DNA of 64,000 bases from Chitinophagaceae bacterium (GTDB taxonomy: Bacteria; Bacteroidota; Bacteroidia; Chitinophagales; Chitinophagaceae). Below, piece by piece: positions 51,201 through 59,881 of the stretch. The position numbers and the translations under genes are program-made. The first letter of the stretch is position 1; every line of letters begins with the position of its first letter. The stretch is taken from contig JADJPV010000006.1 in the NCBI GenBank assembly GCA_016713085.1, forward strand, positions 268,477 to 332,476. The letters run 5' to 3'. The notes under the pieces were generated by a model that worked only from the letters and a program-made list of their open reading frames with translations, made no database searches and had not been told where the DNA came from.

Positions 51201-51214
51201 TTGATGCAGATCAT
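51201..51214 (+). promoter_or_regulatory. Crp/Fnr-like palindrome 2 (DUF892 operon / esterase)
   Basis: TTGAT-GCAG-ATCAT, nine of ten consensus bases. Box TAAATTTA at 51237-51244; its last six bases start about 31.5 bp from the dyad. Start codon at 51266. Confidence 0.62.
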
Positions 51215-51265
51215 AGGAATCGGCAATGAATAAGAATAAATTTAGATAAGTAAAAAATTATCATT

Positions 51266-51784
51266 ATGACACCCGGCACAACCATTACCACCCTGCACAA
51301 CCTGCTGGATTATGAAGCCAGCAAATTCTCCAGTGCAGAAATTCAGTTAACACATGTGTTACCTGAATGGATCAGCAAAGCCAATTCCGAAATGCTGAAA
51401 AATATATTACAGAAATACCTGGATTATATTCATCAGCACCTCGAAAAACTTGAATTAATTATTGAAGAGGAGAATATTATTTCACTTGCACTCACCAATG
51501 CAGTAATGCGCACATACATTGAAGAAACCAGGGAAAAGCTGGCGATGTGCACAGATAAAGAAGTAGCAGATGCCTGCTTATTGTCAAGTATTCAAACCAT
51601 CAATCATTTCAAGATCAGTGCATACGGAACTGCAGCAGCCTTTTCCAATATGCTTGAACTGGAAAAAACAGCAGCTTTCTTTCATGAAGCCGAAATAAGT
51701 GAAAAGCAGATTGATGACAGGTTGACACAATTAGCAAAATTTGAAATTAATGCTAAAGCAAAATTTCCGATTTCTTTACCCTGA
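51266..51784 (+). CDS. DUF892 ferritin-like (YciE/YciF type) protein
   Basis: 172 aa, all-helical. Pattern of a four-helix ferritin-like protein of the DUF892 group: LHNLLDYEASKFSSAEIQLTHVLPEW, YLDYIHQHLEKLELIIEEENI, QTINHFKISAYGTAAAFSNML, TAAFFHEAEISEKQIDDRLTQLA. Family members are linked to stress responses, with possible metal binding by the Glu/His residues. It leads an operon with the alpha/beta hydrolase (14 bp), phosphoribosyltransferase and lipoprotein. Confidence 0.75.
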   Translation: MTPGTTITTLHNLLDYEASKFSSAEIQLTHVLPEWISKANSEMLKNILQKYLDYIHQHLEKLELIIEEENIISLALTNAVMRTYIEETREKLAMCTDKEVADACLLSSIQTINHFKISAYGTAAAFSNMLELEKTAAFFHEAEISEKQIDDRLTQLAKFEINAKAKFPISLP

Positions 51785-51797
51785 TAAAAAAGTAAAA

Positions 51798-52448
51798 ATG
51801 GGTTTCCGTTTTCATCATGATGTACTTATTCCTGCGGGAAAAGTATCCCTTAATGGTGAACTGATAATTCCCAGTACAGCAGAAGGGATTGTAATTTTTT
51901 CACATGGTAGTGGCAGCAGCAGGTTCAGTGCACGCAACCGGATGGTAGCAGCCTCTCTTCACGAAAATAATTTCGGAACACTTTTATTTGATTTACTGAC
52001 AAGAGAAGAAGATGCGAATTATCAAAATCGTTTCGATATTAATCTCTTAACAGAAAGATTATGTGATGCAGTAAAATGGCTGGCGAAACAACCTGCAGCA
52101 AAAAACTGCGGTATTGGATTTTTTGGGGCAAGCACAGGAGCTGCTTCTGCATTAAAAGCAGCAGTGAAATTACCTCATATAGATGCAGTGGTTTCAAGAG
52201 GTGGCAGACCTGATCTCGCTGGCAGAGACCTTCATAAAGTGAAAGCCCCAACTCTTTTCATTGTTGGCAGTCTCGATTATGAAGTATTGCTGCTCAATGA
52301 GGAAGCCTATGAAGAGTTAACCTGTGATAAGAAGTTTGAAATAGTGGAAGGCGCTACACACCTGTTTGAAGAACCCGGTAAAATGGAAATCGTATCAGGA
52401 TTTGCAGCAGATTGGTTTGAAAAATATCTGCATACAGTAAATGCATAA
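51798..52448 (+). CDS. alpha/beta hydrolase, dienelactone-hydrolase-like
   Basis: 216 aa from the ATG at 51798, chosen because an earlier in-frame ATG at 51741 lies inside the DUF892 gene. Alpha/beta hydrolase with GIVIFSHGSGSSRFSARN, nucleophile elbow GFFGASTGAASAL, acid in FIVGSLDYEV and His in VEGATHLFEEPG. Natural substrate unknown. Such hydrolases occur fused to phosphoribosyltransferases in other bacteria, and here the two genes are adjacent (17 bp). Confidence 0.85.
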   Translation: MGFRFHHDVLIPAGKVSLNGELIIPSTAEGIVIFSHGSGSSRFSARNRMVAASLHENNFGTLLFDLLTREEDANYQNRFDINLLTERLCDAVKWLAKQPAAKNCGIGFFGASTGAASALKAAVKLPHIDAVVSRGGRPDLAGRDLHKVKAPTLFIVGSLDYEVLLLNEEAYEELTCDKKFEIVEGATHLFEEPGKMEIVSGFAADWFEKYLHTVNA

Positions 52449-52465
52449 CCATTAATTGTAACATT

Positions 52466-53103
52466 ATGATTTACTTTAAAAACAGGATAGATGCCGGATT
52501 ACAGTTATCGGCCAAATTGAGAGGATTTCAGAACGATCCTGCGATCGTTTTAGCCGTACCAAGAGGTGGTGTACCCGTTGCTTTTGCTGTGGCCAGAGAA
52601 TTGGGATTTCCGCTGGAACTTATTCTTACAAAAAAATTGGACACCCCATGAATAAAGAATATGCTATTGGGGCAGCAAGTATTAACGACTATTTTATTGT
52701 GCCACATGCAGATGTTTCAGATGAGTATCTCCACACAGAAATAGAACAGGTACAAACCAAGCTCAAAGAAATGTATGTAAAATTCATGGGCAACGAAAAA
52801 CCGGAAGACCTGAAAGGAAAAACCGTTATTGTAATTGATGATGGTATTGCTACAGGCAACACTTTACTGGCTACTGTAAATGTGCTGCGTAAAAGTAAAC
52901 CGGCAAAAATCATCATAGCTGCACCTGTTGCAACAGCTAATTCTGTTCAAAAACTTTCGCACCACGCTGACCAGGTAATAGCTGTAATAATCCCGGGAGA
53001 ATTTTATGGTGTGGGTGCTTTTTATGAAGATTTTGAGCAGGTAAACGATGAGGAAGTAAAATACTATCTCGAAAAATTACGGGAATGGAAAAAAGCCGGT
53101 TAA
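52466..53103 (+). CDS. phosphoribosyltransferase, one frameshift
   Basis: About 213 aa after correction. Type I PRTase: N-terminal NDPAIVLAVPRGGVPVAFAVARELG and the PRPP loop TVIVIDDGIATGNTLLATV. Reading breaks in the A7 run 52630-52636; one more A changes KKLDTP-stop to KKIGHPMNKEYAIGA, a typical continuation. The family transfers or senses phosphoribosyl groups, but this subgroup has no firm substrate. Its partners here (esterase-like and hydrolase genes) are the same folds it is fused to elsewhere. Confidence 0.86.
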
Positions 53104-53155
53104 TAAACCCGCAAACAGGAAACAGGAATTTCTCAGCTCTTTAAATGGAACCTTT

Positions 53156-53784
53156 ATGAAAAAGATAAACTTCATTGCTGTAATTCTCATTGCCATACTA
53201 ATGAGTTGTACCACTACAAAAATTACCAGCACGTGGAAAGCAAATAATGTTGTTCCCAAACATTATAATAAAATACTTGTATTGGGTCTTATCAGGGATG
53301 CGGACAGGAGCCTTCAGGAAAAAATGGAAACACACCTGGTAAACGATCTGAAAGATATGGGATATAACGCCGTGAGTTCGCTGAGCGAATACGGGCCAAA
53401 AGCATTTGCTGATATGGAAGAAGCCGCAGCTATTTCAAAATTAAAGAAAGCGGAATTGAAGCGGTGATCACCATTGTACTACTTGACAAACAGAAAGAAA
53501 AAAATTATGTACCCGGACATACTTATTATTCTCCCTATGGTTTTTACTATAACCGTTTTTGGGGCTATTACGGAACCTTGAACCGAAGGATTTATGAACC
53601 CGGATATTATGTAACTGATACCAGGTATTTCTGGGAAAGTAATTTTTATGATATGAGTCAGCAAACACTGGTTTACTCAGTACAAACCCGTTCATTCGAT
53701 CCTTCCAATTCAGAAAGCCTGGGTCATGAATACGGGCAGTTGATTATTGGTGATATGGTGAAGCATAATGTTTTGCTGAAATAA
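53156..53784 (+). CDS. small lipoprotein of unknown function, one frameshift
   Basis: About 210 aa. Lipobox LIAILMSCTTTK, acylated Cys at about residue 19. The first half has KILVLGLIRDADRSLQEKMETHLVNDL, reminiscent of outer-membrane proteins that bind or bend around other assembly factors; the second half is Tyr/Phe-rich (YYSPYGFYYNRFWGYYG). Adding one A to the run at 53447-53449 converts KKAELKR-stop to KKSGIEAVITIVLLDKQKEK and links both halves. Last gene of the DUF892 operon, 52 bp after the phosphoribosyltransferase, and closed by a terminator. Confidence 0.75.
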
Positions 53785-53815
53785 GCTTAACAAAAAAACA
53801 GGAATTGGAAACAAA

Positions 53816-53856
53816 GCAGGAAACTTGAAACGATTAAAATATTTCAAGTTTCCTGC
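53816..53856. terminator. 15-bp hairpin between convergent genes
   Basis: Perfect 15-bp stem (53816-53830 with 53842-53856) and 11-nt loop. It separates the lipoprotein operon from the convergent baeRF gene and probably stops both transcripts, although the U-runs are weak. Confidence 0.75.
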
Positions 53857-53870
53857 CTTTACTTGTTCTC

Positions 53871-54966
53871 CTAATAATAATTGATCAGCACAATATGCAG
53901 ATAGTTTTCTAAAACTCCTTCATCGGTAAACTCCACATCACCACCATTGGCCAGTACTTTTCCAGTACATCATCTACCGCATCTTTGATAACAGAAAACT
54001 GATTGGCAGAACCGGTTACGTCATACAGCACATCTTCAACACCTCCACGCTGGGCAGCATACATAAAATTCTTTTCCACTACCAGCAGCTGACCTTTATT
54101 CTGCATCGCATCACGCCATACTTCTTTGATACCAACAGCCAGTTTCTTTTTCCCGGCAGCTGCATCAATTTTATTCATCAGTTCTTTCTGTTTTCCTTTT
54201 TTCCACTCATCAACAAATGACTGCAGCAATTCTTTCAACTGAGTGATTGTGCTTTCTTCATAATTACCGTGGATATATGCTGCCACTGCTTTTTGATGCT
54301 TTGTAATCTGTTTAAACTGCCCCAGCAGTTTTTCAGCGCCCATCACAAATACAGGCAAATGATATTCATTCAGCACAACATCAAGTGAACTGTCAATATG
54401 ATGAAGAAATTTATAAAGCAGGATTTCTTTACGGTCTGATACATCAGAAAAATTAGCTACCCGTTCCGGTGCTTCATTTTCATATGCATCTATTGTTTCC
54501 GGCTGATCAGAAATGATCCGCATAAAATCGCCGTTATTGCCAAAATACATCCGGCTTTCCTTACCGCTCAGCAGCAATACAAGATATTTATGCAGTTGTT
54601 TTTTGCTGTATACAAGATCCCGTATTTCAAACGATTCATCAATGATGATCTTTGCTTCCACTGCTACATCCAGGTACAAAACCCTTTCAAACACAGGAGA
54701 AACATAAACTGCAATTCCTTTTTTGTTTTTATCCACTTTTACATTTTTAATAACCCCACTCAGCTTTTGCAGTATCAGGGCAGAAATTTCTGCAGGATAA
54801 TTGTCAATAATTCCTGTTCAACTTTATCCGTTGCAATTTTAAAGGCATATTTCAACTCTGTTTCCAGGTTTATTTTCGGCACAAATGGAATAATAACTGA
54901 AACAGAAGGCCTGTAGTGCAGAGCTTCCATTACTTCACGTATTTCGGAATCAATATTTGTGTTCAT
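53871..54966 (-). CDS. bacterial aeRF1-like (baeRF/Balon-type) protein, two frameshifts
   Basis: About 366 aa after correction. The N-terminal part (residues 1-55, EALHYRPSVSVIIPF) joins the main ORF if one base is added near 54795-54801, giving LTIIPAEISALILQKLSGVIKNVKVDKNKK. The centre has FNEYHLPVFVMGAEKLLGQF-like residues (VLNEYHLPVFVMG) and YAAQRGGVEDVL. One more A at 53958-53961 turns the end into EKVLANGGDVEFTDEGV and a stop at 53871. This matches the bacterial release-factor-1-like families, whose member Balon (AOC03_06830 family) binds hibernating ribosomes. A role in translation pausing under stress is inferred. Confidence 0.68.
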
Positions 54967-55013
54967 ACAATTTCATTTATTCCCTAAGCTATCCGAATTA
55001 ATGTTCTTAAACT

Positions 55014-55027
55014 ATGACATTCATCAC
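55014..55027. promoter_or_regulatory. Crp/Fnr-like palindrome 3 (baeRF / Pol X divergent promoter)
   Basis: ATGAC-ATTC-ATCAC with core TGA-N6-TCA. To the right, GTACTTTG at 55072-55079 (about 53.5 bp from the dyad) before Pol X. To the left, TAGCTTAG at 54991-54984 (about 31.5 bp) before baeRF. Confidence 0.5.
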
Positions 55028-55088
55028 CGATTCCTTTGATGCTGAACATAAAGAAGCACCAAACGCTTTCAGTACTTTGTAAGAGTAA

Positions 55089-56093
55089 ATGAACCATCCT
55101 GAAAATAATCTGAAGCTTTCGATGATCTTTCACAGTATGGCCGATTGCTACAGCTATCTTGGAAAGGAAGAACGCTTTCGTGCCATTGCTTATGAAAATG
55201 TGGCTAAAATGCTGCACAATATGACTGAGGATATTACCCTCTATGCAACAGATATCAAAACACTCGACAAACTTGGCGGCATTGGAGAAAGCATTGCAGA
55301 AAAAATCATTGAGTACCTGCGTACAGGAAAAATAAAAGCATATGAAAATTTACGGAAACAGGTTCCCTTTGACCTTCTGGAGTTAATGAATATAACCGGG
55401 TTTGGTCCGGCTACGCTGAAAAGCCTGCATGAAAATTTACAGATCAGCAGCCGTGATGAACTGATAGATGCAATAAAAAAAGGCAAACTCAAACATATCA
55501 AAGGATTTGGTTCTGCCAGAATTGAAAATATGATCAAAGCACTGAAGCTTGGAAAAGACGGGCAGAAAAGGATCTTATTGAAAGATGCAGAAGTAATTGG
55601 GAAAACAATCCTCTCGGAATTAAAGAAAATTCCGGAAATCCACAGAGCCGAACTGGCGGGCAGCTTACGCAGGAAGAAAGAAACAATCGGTGATATAGAT
55701 ATTGTAATTACTGCTGATGCAAAAGACCGGAGAAAAATCATCCGTAAATTCATTTCGCTCCCTCTGGTTGAAAGGGTTTTAGCTGCCGGAAGAACAAAAG
55801 CCAGCGTACTTATCAAAAAAAAACAGGTGCAGGTTGACATCCGGATTGTTGATGACCGTGAATTCGGAGCTGCTATGTTATACTTTACCGGATCAAAAGA
55901 GCACAATATAAAACTTAGAACAATGGCCAGGGAACGTGGCTTCAAAATCAATGAATACGGCATTTTTGACTCAGCAGGGAAATGGCTTGCCGGCAATACA
56001 GAAGAGGATATGTACCGGTTTTTAGACCTGCACTACATATCTCCTGAAACAAGGCTTGATAGCGGCGAAATTGAAAAAGCCCGAATTGCCTGA
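55089..56093 (+). CDS. family X DNA polymerase-like protein without PHP domain
   Basis: 334 aa. Helix-hairpin-helix region (DKLGGIGESIAEKIIEYL, ITGFGPATLKSLHE, IKGFGSARIENMIKAL) followed by the Pol beta-type palm with AGSLRRKKETIGDIDIVITA (two metal-binding Asp in DIDIV) and a third Asp in VQVDIRIVD, then FTGSKEHNIKLRTMARERGFKINEYGIF. Bacterial PolX usually has about 570 aa with a C-terminal PHP exonuclease; this one stops after the polymerase core, at a clean stop, so it may be a short natural form. Possible role in gap-filling repair. Divergent from baeRF over a shared promoter region. Confidence 0.85.
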   Translation: MNHPENNLKLSMIFHSMADCYSYLGKEERFRAIAYENVAKMLHNMTEDITLYATDIKTLDKLGGIGESIAEKIIEYLRTGKIKAYENLRKQVPFDLLELMNITGFGPATLKSLHENLQISSRDELIDAIKKGKLKHIKGFGSARIENMIKALKLGKDGQKRILLKDAEVIGKTILSELKKIPEIHRAELAGSLRRKKETIGDIDIVITADAKDRRKIIRKFISLPLVERVLAAGRTKASVLIKKKQVQVDIRIVDDREFGAAMLYFTGSKEHNIKLRTMARERGFKINEYGIFDSAGKWLAGNTEEDMYRFLDLHYISPETRLDSGEIEKARIA

Positions 56094-56110
56094 GTTTCAG
56101 AATTTTTTTC

Positions 56111-56124
56111 CTGATTTTGATCAT
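56111..56124 (+). promoter_or_regulatory. Crp/Fnr-like palindrome 4 (universal stress protein)
   Basis: CTGAT-TTTG-ATCAT, eight of ten consensus bases. Box GAATTTTG at 56169-56176; its last six bases start 53.5 bp from the dyad. ATG at 56196. Confidence 0.58.
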
Positions 56125-56195
56125 GTCATTAACTGCTGCCTGTCATTTTCATTTATGCCATAAAGTATGAATTTTGAACTCTCAAAAGGCATTAT

Positions 56196-57017
56196 ATGAA
56201 AAAGATATTATTGGCTTTTGATGGAACTCATTTCTCAACCGGTGCTTTTGAATTTGCCCGGAAGCTAAATGAAATGGAACCTGTACTGGTTACCGGTGCC
56301 TTCTTGCCACAGGCACAAGCCGCTAACCTCTGGAGTTATGCTGACGGTATGAGTGGTCCGATGTTTATTCCACTTGTTGAAGGAACAGACACGGAACTGA
56401 TGAAGGCAAACATTGCAAAGTTTGAAATGCTTTGCCAGAAACATGGAATGGAATACAGGGTGCATGAAGATGATTTTGATTTTGCACTGCCTGAGTTGAA
56501 AGAGGAAACAAGATTTGCAGATTTGCTGATTATTGGCAGTGAGGTCTTTTACAAGAATCTGGGCGGTAAGCTCAATGAATACCTGCAGGATGTGTTGCAC
56601 GGTTCAGAATGCCCGGTGCTGGTTGTACCGGAAACATATGATTTCCCTGAAACAATTATTCTCAGTTATGACGGAACTGGTTCATCAGTATACGCCATTA
56701 AACAGTTTGCTTACCTGTTCCCTGAAATGAGCAAAAAGCCAGCCTTGTTGGTTTATGCACGTGAAGATGGAAAGAACGAGTTTCCCAAACAGTCGAACAT
56801 TGAAGAATTGACTGCAAGGCATTACAGCGACTTAACAATGATGAAGCTGGATATGCCACCAAAGAAATTCTTTGGTACCTGGATGGGCAACAGAAAAGGA
56901 GCATTACTGGTTTCCGGAGCATTTGGCCGGTCAGGTGTTTCTCAATTGATTAAAAAAAGCTTTATATCCGATGTAATAGCAGATCATCATCTGCCTGTGT
57001 TTATCACACATCGTTAA
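56196..57017 (+). CDS. universal stress protein, two UspA domains
   Basis: 273 aa with tandem Usp domains. Domain 1 (about 1-145): MKKILLAFDGTHFSTGAFEFA, ADLLIIGSEVF, HGSECPVLVVPE. Domain 2 (about 150-273): TIILSYDGTGSSVYAIKQFAY and the ATP-site-like GAFGRSGVSQLIKKSFISDVI, then HHLPVFITHR. Tandem Usp proteins are common in energy- or oxygen-limited responses. A single-gene unit with its own Crp/Fnr-like site upstream and a terminator at 57043-57072. Confidence 0.92.
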   Translation: MKKILLAFDGTHFSTGAFEFARKLNEMEPVLVTGAFLPQAQAANLWSYADGMSGPMFIPLVEGTDTELMKANIAKFEMLCQKHGMEYRVHEDDFDFALPELKEETRFADLLIIGSEVFYKNLGGKLNEYLQDVLHGSECPVLVVPETYDFPETIILSYDGTGSSVYAIKQFAYLFPEMSKKPALLVYAREDGKNEFPKQSNIEELTARHYSDLTMMKLDMPPKKFFGTWMGNRKGALLVSGAFGRSGVSQLIKKSFISDVIADHHLPVFITHR

Positions 57018-57042
57018 CTTTTGGTTGGTTATTGTTTCAACG

Positions 57043-57072
57043 GGCTGGTTTTTTAACTGGCCCTTTCTTTTT
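57043..57072 (+). terminator. terminator after universal stress protein
   Basis: Nine-pair stem with two G-U pairs (GGGCTGGTT at 57043-57051 with AACTGGCCC at 57056-57064), T4 loop, then a U-rich tail. 26 bp after the stop. Confidence 0.78.
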
Positions 57073-57251
57073 TCCCAATGATGAGGGTCATGCACCTGCT
57101 TTATATGCATCATTGGCCGGAAGCTCCTTTCCTGTTATGTTTATACTGTTTCTTACACTTAATTAAAATGTACTAAGTCATGTATCATTTTATTTCTTAC
57201 TTCAGACTTCTGTAAACAACAGATTATTCTTCACAATAAAAAACTCATCTC

Positions 57252-57461
57252 ATGAAAAAGAATATGGGTAATACTGACAGAATCATCCGCTTAAGTGTTG
57301 CAGGTATCCTGGCACTGCTTTGGTTTCAGAATATGGTTACCGGCACATGGGGTATTGTTATGCTTGCTTTTGCAACAGTATTTGCTGTAACAGGTACTGC
57401 AGGCTTTTGTCCGTTGTACACTTTGTTTGGCATCAGCAGCTGCCCGGCAAAAAGAAACTGA
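57252..57461 (+). CDS. DUF2892 small membrane protein (YgaP C-terminal-like)
   Basis: 69 aa with two membrane segments (IIRLSVAGILALLWF and WGIVMLAFATVFAVTGTAG). The start KNMGNTDRIIRL and the end GFCPLYTLFGISSCPAK, with two Cys, are the DUF2892 pattern, also seen as the tail of YgaP-type rhodanese proteins. Function unknown; usually near sulfur, redox or stress genes. The 234-bp region upstream holds a terminator and only a weak palindrome. Confidence 0.88.
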   Translation: MKKNMGNTDRIIRLSVAGILALLWFQNMVTGTWGIVMLAFATVFAVTGTAGFCPLYTLFGISSCPAKRN

Positions 57462-57544
57462 TACAAAATAAAAGACAAGCTTCCCGTTAGTTTATATGCA
57501 AAGAAGAACGTAAATAGCCGTTTATTTAAACAAATTGCCCTGCC

Positions 57545-57706
57545 ATGAAACTGAACAAAGAATGGCATCTGAAAAACCGTATGCCCGAAAAAGCAACTCT
57601 TGAGCAACGGATTGCCTGGCATCTTGAACATGCAAAAAATTGCAGTTGCAGAGAAATGTCTGAGAAGCTGAAAGAAGAAATGAGAAAAAGAAAAATCAAA
57701 TTCTGA
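57545..57706 (+). CDS. 53-aa conserved small protein with CxC motif
   Basis: Begins MKLNKEWHLKNRMPEKATL and contains QRIAWHLEHAKNCSCREM before a Lys/Arg-rich end. The two His and two Cys of WHLEHAKNCSC could bind a metal, although this is inference. I recall similar short proteins in related genomes but no function. It lies 84 bp after DUF2892 and 5 bp before the next gene, so it is likely co-transcribed with it. Confidence 0.6.
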   Translation: MKLNKEWHLKNRMPEKATLEQRIAWHLEHAKNCSCREMSEKLKEEMRKRKIKF

Positions 57707-57711
57707 AGAAA

Positions 57712-58818
57712 ATGCTCAAGTATTTGCTGGCCCTGGTTATTGCAATTCATGGGCTGATTCATTTAATAGGCTATGCCAAAACATACGGCTACGGAAATTT
57801 TCCTCAGTTAACGAAATCTGTTTCAAAACCCGTTGGCAGCTTGTGGCTAATAGCTGCCATTCATTTTATAACAGTGGCAATTTTTTATATGCTGGGAAAA
57901 GAAGGTTGGTGGATGGTTGCCATTCCTGCACTTATTATTTCGCAAACATTGATTTTTATATTTTGGAAAGTTGCAAAAATGGGTACAGTTGCAAACCTGA
58001 TTATTCTGATACCTTTAATAATTGCCACAGCAAGTTGGCAAATGAAGAGGACTTATACTGCTGAAGTAAAGCAAATGTTGCCGCAACCCGGTTCAGCAAA
58101 CAATACCATCCTTACACAACAAATGCTTACACCATTGCCACCAGTTGTACAAAAATGGCTCCGCCGATCAGGTGTAGTTGGCAGAGAAAACATACAACAG
58201 ATTTCTTTGCAACAAACCGGTGAAATGACGACCAAACAAAATGGCAGCTTGATACCGTTTACTGCAGAACAATATTTTACCACAGACAAACCTTCATTTA
58301 ACTGGCGAACAACGATTCGTCCATCTCCCGTTCTGCTGATGACTGGAAGAGATAAATATGAAAATGGCAAAGGCCATATGCTCATCAAGGCTTACAGCCT
58401 GTTCCCTGTTGTTAATGCAAAGGGAAAAGAAATTGACCAGGGATCAATGCTCAGGTACCTGGCAGAAATATGCTGGTTTCCTTCCGCAGCATTAAGCAAG
58501 CATATTCATTGGGAAGCTGTTGATTCTGTTTCAGCAAAAGCAACTATGAGTTATGGCGGCATCACAGCATCTGGTGTATTTATCTTTAACAATGATGGCG
58601 ACATGCTGAGTTTTGAAGCTGACCGTTATTATGTTGCCAATAAAAATACGAGATTGGAAAAATGGCTCATCAGCTGCAAAAGCTATACAGTATTTAATGA
58701 CATTCGTATTCCATCGCAATGTGAAGTAACATGGAAATTAAAGGCCGGTGATTATACATGGCTGAAAGTTACCATCACAGGCATTGTGTATAATAAGGAT
58801 GTTCCTGAAAAAAAGTAA
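57712..58818 (+). CDS. DUF6544-like membrane protein
   Basis: 368 aa. Residues 1-115 hold about four membrane helices (YLLALVIAIHGLIHLIGYA, GSLWLIAAIHFITVAIFYML, VAIPALIISQTLIFIFW, LIILIPLIIATASW). Residues about 135-368 are a soluble domain with PPVVQKWLRRSGVVG, FTAEQYFTTDKPSFNW, YLAEICWFPSAAL and TASGVFIFNNDGDMLSFEADRYY. This pattern is seen in conserved proteins of unknown role (DUF6544). No catalytic motif recognised. Confidence 0.7.
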   Translation: MLKYLLALVIAIHGLIHLIGYAKTYGYGNFPQLTKSVSKPVGSLWLIAAIHFITVAIFYMLGKEGWWMVAIPALIISQTLIFIFWKVAKMGTVANLIILIPLIIATASWQMKRTYTAEVKQMLPQPGSANNTILTQQMLTPLPPVVQKWLRRSGVVGRENIQQISLQQTGEMTTKQNGSLIPFTAEQYFTTDKPSFNWRTTIRPSPVLLMTGRDKYENGKGHMLIKAYSLFPVVNAKGKEIDQGSMLRYLAEICWFPSAALSKHIHWEAVDSVSAKATMSYGGITASGVFIFNNDGDMLSFEADRYYVANKNTRLEKWLISCKSYTVFNDIRIPSQCEVTWKLKAGDYTWLKVTITGIVYNKDVPEKK

Positions 58819-58871
58819 GACTGTAACAATTGAACGTATTGCAACAGAATGAATCAGTAACTTAGCAATGT

Positions 58872-59881
58872 ATGGATTCAATTACCCACATAGCCATCGG
58901 CGCCTGCGTTGGTGAAGCATTTTTTGAAAAAGGTTTCGGAAAAAAAGCAATGCTCTGGGGAGCGTTGGCTCAAAGCATTCCTGATATTGATTTTATTTCA
59001 TCCATCTGGATGAACACTTCCGAAGACCTGCTGGCCCACCGTGGTTTTACACATTCCATTTTATTTGCACTGCTCATTGTTCCTGTGTTTGCAATGACGG
59101 CCGACAGAATTCACAGGCCACATAATATCTCCTTCAAAAAATGGATTCTCTTTTTTGCAGCAGAAGTTTTTCTTCATTTATTCCTTGATGTATTTAATAA
59201 ATATGGTATCGGCTGGCTAGAACAATTCACCCATCAAAGATTTTCCTTCAACACAATTTATGTAGCCGATATTTTCTTTTCTATCTGGCCGGGTATTGCA
59301 CTGCTGATGCTGGCTACCCTTCATCGTTTCAATCGCACAAGAAAGTTCTGGTGGAAGTTTGGCCTGTTTCTTCCTCTTATTTATCTCGGCTATTGCAGCT
59401 TCAATAAAATAAACATCAACCGTGAGGTGAAAGAAATCTTTGCCAAACAGCATATTGCACATGCCAGGTATTTCACCACTCCTACTCCGCTTAACAACTG
59501 GTTATGGTTTGTAGTGGCTGGAAATGATACAGGATATTATGTTGGCTTCCGTTCTGTTTTTGATTCAAAGCCAACTATGAGTTTTGAATACTTTCCCAGA
59601 AATGATTCTTTGCTGAAACCTGTTAGTGATCATGAAGACCTGCAAAAACTTATCCGTTTTTCACAACAGTTTTATACAGTTGAAAATGGAATGATACACT
59701 GGTGTTCAATGATCTGCGGTTTGGACAAATCCTTGGCTGGCAAAATCCAAGAGAACGGTTTGTATTTCATTACTTCCTTCAGCATCCTGATGAGAATAAA
59801 CTGGTTGTGCAGCGTGGCCGCTTTACCGGCTGGGATTGGGATGCAGCAAAATTTCTGTTCAACCGTATTAAAGGGAATTAG
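58872..59881 (+). CDS. YdjM-like membrane-bound metal-dependent hydrolase, one frameshift
   Basis: About 336 aa. N-terminal MDSITHIAIGACVGEAF, DIDFISSIW and HRGFTHSILFALLIVPVF give the His/Asp-rich motif of the LexA-binding/metal-dependent hydrolase family; several membrane helices follow. The reading frame slips at the A4 run 59683-59686; one extra A gives KWNDTLVFNDLRFGQILGW and ends FNRIKGN at the stop 59879-59881. Without it the C-terminus reads as an unrelated tail. The corrected end overlaps the convergent synthase gene by a few bases. Substrate unknown. Confidence 0.82.

Noticed and set aside
55241..55996. 251-aa ORF on the minus strand opposite Pol X
   Set aside because: It is the shadow of a long, well-supported gene in the opposite frame; the translation is Ser/Ile/Leu-rich without family motifs.
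57080..57091. TGATGAGGGTCA palindrome upstream of DUF2892
   Set aside because: Core matches TGA-N6-TCA, but it is 160 bp from the start codon, lies just behind the Usp terminator, and no promoter box stands at either of the two typical distances.
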